NCBI GenBank assembly: GCA_964429355.1
Contig: CAYSCH010000104.1
Coordinates: 1-24,516 of the forward strand
DNA: 24,516 bases
Source: JAAYAY01 sp964429355
GTDB lineage: Bacteria > Planctomycetota > Planctomycetia > Pirellulales > Thermoguttaceae
Reading direction: 5' to 3'
Shown here: positions 19,996 through 24,516 of the stretch, piece after piece
How positions within the stretch are numbered: position 1 is the stretch's first letter
Layout: every line of letters begins with the position of its first letter
Notes under the pieces: generated by a model
The model's database searches: none
What the model saw: only the letters and a program-made list of their open reading frames with translations
Told to the model about the DNA's origin: nothing
Program-made: the position numbers and the translations under genes

Positions 19996-21900
19996 ATGAA
20001 TCGTCTCGTGTGGTTTGTCGTTCTGGCACTGCTCGCGTCCGCCGGTGCCTGCCAGAAGGTCGATCGCTCCGCGCCGGCGCCACCAGCCGCTCCTGCCCCC
20101 GAGATCGTCGTGACGGAAGGCGGGGTAGAAATGGTACTGATTCCGGCTGGCCGCTTCGTCATGGGAACGGACGACGGTCCCCCCGAGCAGGGGCCGGCCC
20201 ACGAAGTGGAACTCGACGCCTTTCTCATGGATCGCTGCGAGGTGACCCAGGCGGTCTACGCGAAAATGGAGCCCGTCAACGGATCCCATTTCAAAGGCCC
20301 CGATCTGCCCACCGAGATGATCGGCTGGGGCAAGGCCGCGCTGTACTGCAACATGCGCTCCGAGGCGGAAGGGTTCAAACCCTGCTACAACGAGTTCGGC
20401 GAGTGCGACTTCGAGGCCGACGGCTACCGCCTTCCCACCGAGGCTGAATGGGAATACGCCTGCCGCGCCGGCAGCAACACCCCCTACAACTTCGGTTCGG
20501 ATCCCGGCCAGCTCGGGCAGCATGCCTGGTACGCGCAGAACGCCAACAAGAAGACGCACCCCGCTGGTGGAAAGACCCCGAACGCCTGGGGGCTCTATGA
20601 CATGCACGGCAATGTGGCCGAGTGGTGCAACGACTTCTACGCCCCGGACTATTATGCCGGCAGCCCGGCAAAAAACCCGCGCGGGCCGGCCGAAGGGGAG
20701 AAGAACGTGCTCCGCGGCGGTCACTGGGGCGCCAGTGCCGAGTCGTGCACGTCGACCTTTCGCATCGGTGAGGACCCCGGCTTCTCCGACGCCTGTTTCG
20801 CCCGCGATGCAATCGGCTTTCGCTGCGTGAGAAGATTTCGTGCGGAACCCCCGGCCGACGGCCCTGCGCAACCGCCCGTCTCCGAAAAAGGAGCGTCCGC
20901 CATGCCCCTCTCCCGCTTCGCCATCCCCATGACCGTGGTGGGCGCCCAGCCGGAGCCCGTCAAACGGACCGGCCTGGTCTACGACGAAATCTATCTCCGG
21001 CACCTCACCGGCTCGGGGCATCCCGAGTGCCCCGAACGGCTGGAGGCGATCGTCGACCGACTTGAGACCTCTGGACTGATGGACAAGCTCACTGGCATCA
21101 AGCCGCGCCCCGCCGAGGAGAAGTGGTTGACTGCCATTCACACGCCTGAGCACGTCGCTGCCCTTCACCGGATGTATGCCGATGGCAGCCGGTTCGCCGG
21201 CTCCCGCGACACGCCCCTTTCGGAATCGTCCTACGAGGTCGCCCTCGTGGCCGCCGGCGGCGCGCTGGCAGCGGTGGATGCCGTCGTGAAGGGGGAGGTC
21301 CGAAACGCCTTCTGCGCCGTCCGCCCTCCCGGCCACCATGCCACGCCCGACAAGGCTATGGGCTTCTGTCTGCTGAATAACGTGGCCATCGCCGCCCGTT
21401 ATCTCCAGAAAGAACACAAACTCTCCAGGATTCTGATCGTCGACTGGGATGTCCATCATGGCAACGGCACCCAGGAGATTTTCTACGAAGACCCGAGTGT
21501 GTTCTACTTCAGCGTCCATCAGTATCCCTTCTATCCCGGCACCGGCAGTGCGGAGGAACAAGGGTCCGGCGAAGGAAAAGGCAGCACGCTGAATGTTCCC
21601 TTGCCGGCTGGCAGCGGCGACGCCGAGTTCCAGCAGGCGTTCTCGGACAAACTTGTCCCGGCCGCCCGCCAGTTCCACCCCGACTTCGTCCTCGTTTCCG
21701 CCGGCTTCGACGCCCACCAGGACGATCTCCTCGGCCGGATGAAGGTCACCACCGAGGGTTTTGCCGAACTGACGCGGATCGTCAGGCAGATTGCCGAGGA
21801 ACACTGCGGCGGGCGCCTGGTGTCGGTCCTCGAAGGAGGCTATCATCTGGAAAATCTGGCCGCCTCCGTCGAGGCCCACCTGCGAGCCCTGATGGAGTGA
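19996..21900 (+). CDS. Fusion lipoprotein: FGE-like (SUMF1) domain + histone-deacetylase-like domain
   Basis: One uninterrupted 634-residue frame. Residues 1-19 are a lipoprotein signal (LLASAGAC, Cys19). Residues 40-281 are a formylglycine-generating-enzyme-like domain: VLIPAGRFVMGT, RLPTEAEWEYACRAG, GLYDMHGNVAEWC, LRGGHWG, GFRCVRR. Against true FGEs, aligned by eye, only the second active-site cysteine is kept (Cys251); the first is alanine (246), so sulfatase activation is unlikely. After a Pro/Ala linker, residues about 324-634 form a class II HDAC-like amidohydrolase: RPPGHHATPDKAMGFCLLNN with His447-His448, WDVHHGNG (Asp485, His487), AGFDAH (Asp572) and GGYHLENL (Tyr616), so the zinc site is complete. 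It probably removes acyl groups from a small amine or glycan. The ATG at 19996 has a weak ribosome site. A strong internal one at 20888 could give a separate HDAC protein. Confidence 0.85.
   Translation: MNRLVWFVVLALLASAGACQKVDRSAPAPPAAPAPEIVVTEGGVEMVLIPAGRFVMGTDDGPPEQGPAHEVELDAFLMDRCEVTQAVYAKMEPVNGSHFKGPDLPTEMIGWGKAALYCNMRSEAEGFKPCYNEFGECDFEADGYRLPTEAEWEYACRAGSNTPYNFGSDPGQLGQHAWYAQNANKKTHPAGGKTPNAWGLYDMHGNVAEWCNDFYAPDYYAGSPAKNPRGPAEGEKNVLRGGHWGASAESCTSTFRIGEDPGFSDACFARDAIGFRCVRRFRAEPPADGPAQPPVSEKGASAMPLSRFAIPMTVVGAQPEPVKRTGLVYDEIYLRHLTGSGHPECPERLEAIVDRLETSGLMDKLTGIKPRPAEEKWLTAIHTPEHVAALHRMYADGSRFAGSRDTPLSESSYEVALVAAGGALAAVDAVVKGEVRNAFCAVRPPGHHATPDKAMGFCLLNNVAIAARYLQKEHKLSRILIVDWDVHHGNGTQEIFYEDPSVFYFSVHQYPFYPGTGSAEEQGSGEGKGSTLNVPLPAGSGDAEFQQAFSDKLVPAARQFHPDFVLVSAGFDAHQDDLLGRMKVTTEGFAELTRIVRQIAEEHCGGRLVSVLEGGYHLENLAASVEAHLRALME
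20888..20904 (+). promoter_or_regulatory. Internal ribosome binding site and ATG at the domain junction
   Basis: AAGGAG (20888-20893) is 8 nt before ATG (20902-20904), exactly between the FGE-like and HDAC-like domains and in frame. It looks like the original start of a separate HDAC gene. A product from here would begin MPLSRFAIPMTVVGAQPEPV, with a short hydrophobic stretch but no clear export signal. Confidence 0.55.
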
Positions 21901-21996
21901 GGAGCAATACGCGAGGAACCTCGTGACCGTTCCTGATGTTGATCGTTCTCTCAATCCTGATCCTGCGCTTAATCTTTCTCTCCCACCCTCCCCCCT

Positions 21997-23448
21997 ATGC
22001 TATTCCACACCTGGGTCTTTCTGGCCTTCTTCCTCATCTTCTATCCGGTCTACCTGCCGATCAAGGGCACACGGCTCGGGCTCCTGTGGCTGCTCGTCGC
22101 CTCCTACGTCTTCTACGGCTGGTGGAATCCGATCTACCTTCTCCTTATCCTCTGGAGCACGACCGTCGATTACCTTGCCGTGCGGGCCATGGCCTACACG
22201 GGCTGGAAGAAGACCTGGCTCGCCGTGAGTATCGTCAACAATCTGGGCTTGTTGGGCTTCTTCAAGTACGCCCGCTTCGTGGTCGACAACGTTAACTCCG
22301 TGGCCGAGTGGCTCAAGTTACCCTACGCGCTCGGTGACCCGAACGTCTGCTTCCTCAGCGACGGGCTGAACGCCGTTCTTGCGTCGCTGAATCTGCCTTA
22401 TCACGTGCCCGACTTCCGCTACCTTCTGCCCGTCGGCATCTCGTTCTTCGTCTTTCAGTCGATGAGCTACACGATCGACTACTACCGTGGCCAGGTCCAA
22501 CTGGAACGCAGCTTCATCCGCTACGCAACCTTCGTCTCGCTGTTCCCTCAACTCGTTGCCGGACCGATCGAACGGGCCAACCACCTTCTGCCCCAGTTGT
22601 ATGGAAACCCGCGGATCACCCGCCAGGATATGGCCGACGGGCTTTCACTCTTCGTGGTGGGCCTGTTCAAGAAAATCGCCCTGGCCGATTACCTGGCCAT
22701 GTACGTCGACCCCGTCTACGCGTCGCCGCAGTATCATAGCGCTCCGGCCCTGCTCCTGGCCACCTTCGCCTTCGCGTGGCAGATCTACTTCGACTTCAGT
22801 GGCTATACCGACATGGCTCGCGGCGTCGGCCGGCTGATGGGTGTCCGCCTGATGCTCAACTTCAACAATCCTTATCTGGCCACCGGACTGGGAGACTTCT
22901 GGCGCCGCTGGCACATCAGCCTCTCCACCTGGTTCCGCGACTACGTCTACATCCCCCTGGGAGGCAGTCGCCACGGCGAACTGCGAACCTACATCAACAT
23001 GGTCCTCACCATGCTCATCTCCGGCCTCTGGCATGGCGCCATGTGGACCTTCGTCCTCTGGGGCGCCGTCCATGCCGCGGGCCGAGTCTTCACCCGAGCA
23101 CTCGAACAAACGGCCCTCTACCGCGATCATGTGCCCAAGCTCGCCAAGCAGGTCCTTACCTTCTCGGTCGTCATGCTGGCCTGGGTGTTCTTCCGCGCGC
23201 AAAACACCAGCGACGCGTGGCTGATCCTCGGACGCATCTTCACCAGCGGCCTGGCCGATCCGGCCTTCCCGCTGCTCCTTGCCGGCCTGGTACTCTCGAT
23301 CTGGTTGTATGAGTACCTTTACGAATCGCGATTCCAAACCCTGGTCAGTGCCCCGCCGGTGCGCATGGCACTCGTCGTCGGCATGATCCTTTACATGGCA
23401 ACCATCGTGACTTCCGGCAATCAGGAGTTCATCTACTTCCGGTTTTAG
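21997..23448 (+). CDS. MBOAT family O-acyltransferase (AlgI-like)
   Basis: A 483-residue multi-pass inner-membrane protein of the membrane-bound O-acyltransferase family, AlgI type. Landmarks: VASYVFYGWWNP (34-45), LLPVGISFFVFQSMSY (143-158), LFPQLVAGPIER (182-193), YFDFSGYTDMA (264-274), FWRRWHISLSTWFRDYVYIPLGG (301-323, with His306) and SGLWHGAMW (342-350, with His346 the presumed catalytic histidine). It transfers acyl groups, usually acetyl, across the membrane to an extracellular polysaccharide together with a periplasmic SGNH-type partner. The start ATG at 21997 has a pyrimidine-rich leader and no Shine-Dalgarno. It follows the fusion gene by 96 nt. The expected partner gene would be next, but a transposable element intervenes; the candidate partner begins at 24399. 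Confidence 0.92.
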   Translation: MLFHTWVFLAFFLIFYPVYLPIKGTRLGLLWLLVASYVFYGWWNPIYLLLILWSTTVDYLAVRAMAYTGWKKTWLAVSIVNNLGLLGFFKYARFVVDNVNSVAEWLKLPYALGDPNVCFLSDGLNAVLASLNLPYHVPDFRYLLPVGISFFVFQSMSYTIDYYRGQVQLERSFIRYATFVSLFPQLVAGPIERANHLLPQLYGNPRITRQDMADGLSLFVVGLFKKIALADYLAMYVDPVYASPQYHSAPALLLATFAFAWQIYFDFSGYTDMARGVGRLMGVRLMLNFNNPYLATGLGDFWRRWHISLSTWFRDYVYIPLGGSRHGELRTYINMVLTMLISGLWHGAMWTFVLWGAVHAAGRVFTRALEQTALYRDHVPKLAKQVLTFSVVMLAWVFFRAQNTSDAWLILGRIFTSGLADPAFPLLLAGLVLSIWLYEYLYESRFQTLVSAPPVRMALVVGMILYMATIVTSGNQEFIYFRF

Positions 23449-23530
23449 AGCCCTGGCCTGGAATGTTCAGTTTGCATATGTCAATACCGAGTGATTGGAT
23501 CCTGATTCTGCTTCAGTCCCGAAGGGACGA

Positions 23531-23633
23531 TCCTAAGTCAGCCCAGGGTGGAGCGAACGTGAGCGACGCGAACGTCGCGCAACCCTGGGATGCGAAGATC
23601 AACCACCGTCGAACCCCAAAGGGGTGCCCCTAA
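23531..23633 (+). repeat. Left inverted repeat of the transposase element
   Basis: It runs from TCCTAAGTCAGCCCAGGG to CCCTAA and matches the reverse complement of 24131-24234 over nearly its whole length. Internal hairpins: CCCAGGGT (23542-23549) with ACCCTGGG (23582-23589), enclosing GCGACG-CGAA-CGTCGC (23563-23578); and ACCCC-AAA-GGGGT (23613-23625). CCCAGGG...CCCTGGG units are typical of REP-like elements. Confidence 0.85.
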
Positions 23634-23648
23634 GATGAGGGCAAAACC

Positions 23649-24107
23649 ATGCCACAGTCATTGGCCAAGGTGATTGTTCATATCGTCTACAGTACCAAAC
23701 ACCGCCGACCGTGGCTTCACGATTCCATTCTCCGATCCGAATTGTATGCCTATGGCGCCACGATCCTCAAGGAAGAAGTTGACTCGCCGGCTATCTTGAT
23801 CAATGGCATGGCAGATCATCTTCACATCTTGTGTTCACTGTCCCGCAAGTTCGCTATCATGGATGTCATCAAGAAATCGAAGACGGAAACGTCGAAATGG
23901 ATCAAGAAGCAGGGAGCAAGCTGCAATGATTTTCAGTGGCAAGCGGGATACGGGATCTTTTCCGTGAGTCAGTCGAAGGTCGAACAGGTCAAACGATACA
24001 TTGCCAACCAAGAGGAACACCACGAGCGCATCTCGTTCCAGGACGAGTTTCGAAAGATGTGCGAGAAACATGGGATCGAAATTGATGAGCGGTACGTTTG
24101 GGATTAA
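23649..24107 (+). CDS. IS200/REP-associated tyrosine transposase (Y1 HUH)
   Basis: A 152-residue protein, full length for this family. It starts KVIVHIVYSTKHRRPWL (7-23), as in Y1_Tnp proteins. The HUH metal-binding pair is HLH at 57-59 (MADHLHIL). The catalytic tyrosine is Tyr117 in RYIANQ with the accompanying Gln121. The chemistry is single-strand DNA cleavage and rejoining at hairpin ends through a covalent tyrosine link. The ATG at 23649 is preceded by GAGGG (23637-23641), 7 nt away. All key residues are present, so it may be active. Third-position GC is lower than in neighbouring genes, which supports horizontal origin. Confidence 0.93.
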   Translation: MPQSLAKVIVHIVYSTKHRRPWLHDSILRSELYAYGATILKEEVDSPAILINGMADHLHILCSLSRKFAIMDVIKKSKTETSKWIKKQGASCNDFQWQAGYGIFSVSQSKVEQVKRYIANQEEHHERISFQDEFRKMCEKHGIEIDERYVWD

Positions 24108-24130
24108 TGACGGCGACGCTCGCGCATTGG

Positions 24131-24234
24131 TTAGGGCCGCCCCGTTGGGGCTGGTTGATCTTGGTGGGGCTTCGGTCCCAGGGTTGCGCGATGTTCGCTT
24201 CGCTCACATTGCTCCACCCTGGGCTGGTATAGGA
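24131..24234 (-). repeat. Right inverted repeat of the transposase element
   Basis: It is the reverse-complement partner of 23531-23633. The same subunits are visible: GCCCC-GTT-GGGGC (24139-24151) and CCCAGGGT (24177-24184) with ACCCTGGG (24216-24223). The two copies differ by substitutions and a small insertion near CCCCACCAAG, so they are old or maintained as a family rather than identical terminal repeats. Confidence 0.85.
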
Positions 24235-24391
24235 CTGTGCCATCGGCACGGAAATGCCCGGAATAGTGCGAGCCCTTGGAAAGACTTCTCAAGGTCTCAT
24301 GATCGGCGAACGTGACCATCCTAGGTGTGCCCTGCTCTCCTCCGAAATACGCAATATAACCAACGTCAACCAGCAAATTCTCCAACCCAAC
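24235..24391 (-). pseudogene. Probable gene remnant cut by the transposase element
   Basis: On the minus strand this stretch reads as protein-like sequence (VDVGYIAYFGGEQGTP, then RMVTFADHETLRSLSKGSHY, then SGHFRADGT) and then runs without a stop straight into the element's right repeat. There is no convincing start; its 5' side overlaps the plus-strand gene at 24399. It looks like the surviving middle of a gene truncated by insertion. I do not recognise the family. It could also be a chance open frame. Confidence 0.3.
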
Positions 24392-24398
24392 TGATTCT

Positions 24399-24516
24399 AT
24401 GCCACCCGACACCCACGACGAGCGCTTCGCCGCCAACAACGTTCGCCTCTCCCTGCGGGGATGGCTGCTGGCCGGCCTCCTCGTGCTCCTGGCGCTCTGG
24501 CTGATCCCGCTGGCCT
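24399..24516 (+). CDS. Start of a membrane-anchored protein, cut by the window edge
   Basis: The first 39 residues, from ATG 24399. A polar, charged N-terminus (MPPDTHDERFAANNVRLSLR) is followed by one strongly hydrophobic segment (GWLLAGLLVLLALWLIPLA, 21-39), an N-in signal anchor. No clear Shine-Dalgarno is present. GC-rich codon use matches the host genes. Position after an AlgI-like MBOAT gene suggests the SGNH/AlgX-type periplasmic partner that these operons usually carry, but too little is visible to assign it. Confidence 0.65.
   Translation, partial: MPPDTHDERFAANNVRLSLRGWLLAGLLVLLALWLIPLA

Larger units (their letters stand above)
23513..24234 (+). mobile_element. REP-associated IS200-like transposase element
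   Basis: A single-gene element of about 720 bases: a Y1 transposase gene between imperfect inverted repeats of about 100 nt, each made of hairpin-forming subrepeats. The left side also has the hairpin GTCCC-GAA-GGGAC (23516-23528). Structured ends rather than simple short terminal repeats fit a RAYT-type (REP-associated tyrosine transposase) unit. It sits between the MBOAT gene and the next gene on the same strand. Exact ends and any target site cannot be fixed without an empty site. Confidence 0.8.

Noticed and set aside
19921..21954. Minus-strand frame of 677 codons opposite the FGE/HDAC gene
   Set aside because: The real strand has every catalytic motif of both families; this frame has none and no ribosome site.
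23513..23633. Cluster of short hairpins considered as a CRISPR array
   Set aside because: The units are inverted, not direct, repeats with no regular spacers. They match the right end of the transposase element in inverted orientation.
1..24516. tRNA or rRNA genes
   Set aside because: No cloverleaf-like sequence ending in CCA or conserved TTCGAxTC arm, and no rRNA-like stretch, was noticed on either strand by eye. A covariance-model scan would be decisive.

Overview
The window looks like a piece of a planctomycete chromosome, most likely from the Pirellulales side of the phylum. The strongest pointer is a DUF1559 protein with the prepilin-like N-terminus and H-X9-DG motif that is greatly expanded in that phylum. 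Paired TPR and CRTAC1-like (FG-GAP + ASPIC/UnbV) proteins, an FGly-type sulfatase, a Tat-exported Gfo/Idh/MocA oxidoreductase, a two-domain Tat-exported esterase, and frequent GTG/TTG starts fit the same picture. A run of 10 Ns inside the sulfatase shows that this is a draft or metagenome scaffold. Taxonomy is inferred from gene content only.

Layout. (1) 1-96: N-terminal piece of an unrecognised minus-strand gene. (2) 537-6857: a carbohydrate-type block. It holds a cytoplasmic Gfo/Idh/MocA protein (+), converging tail to tail with a two-gene minus operon (MFS transporter, then FAD-dependent oxidoreductase, ATGA overlap), and then a Tat-exported alpha/beta hydrolase (+). (3) 7057-15442: the most distinctive part. 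Two homologous TPR + CRTAC1-like gene pairs lie in opposite orientation around a divergent centre. Pair A is on the minus strand, downstream of a DUF1559 gene and a small carboxypeptidase-regulatory-like lipoprotein. Pair B is on the plus strand. (4) 12264-17237: pair B continues through two more 4-nt stop/start overlaps into a sulfatase and an 87-residue protein, so four genes appear translationally coupled. (5) 17335-21900: a Tat-exported Gfo/Idh/MocA protein, a TolB-like propeller, and one reading frame that fuses a formylglycine-generating-enzyme-like lipoprotein domain to a histone-deacetylase-like domain. (6) 21997-24516: an AlgI-like MBOAT acyltransferase, a REP-associated (IS200-like) transposase between inverted repeats of about 100 nt, a probable gene remnant, and the start of a membrane protein that may be the MBOAT partner.

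How the genes may work together (inference). Most products are predicted to be exported or membrane-bound. The enzymes suggest removal or addition of substituents on an extracellular polymer: ester hydrolysis, sulfate removal, HDAC-type deacetylation and MBOAT O-acylation. The oxidoreductases and MFS transporter would handle released sugars or acids. The TPR/CRTAC1 pairs and DUF1559 protein are probably surface or periplasmic assembly or binding factors; their function is unknown. The best candidates for something undescribed are the mirrored TPR-CRTAC1 pairs around DUF1559, with pair B tied directly to a sulfatase, and the FGE-like/HDAC fusion that keeps an internal ribosome binding site.
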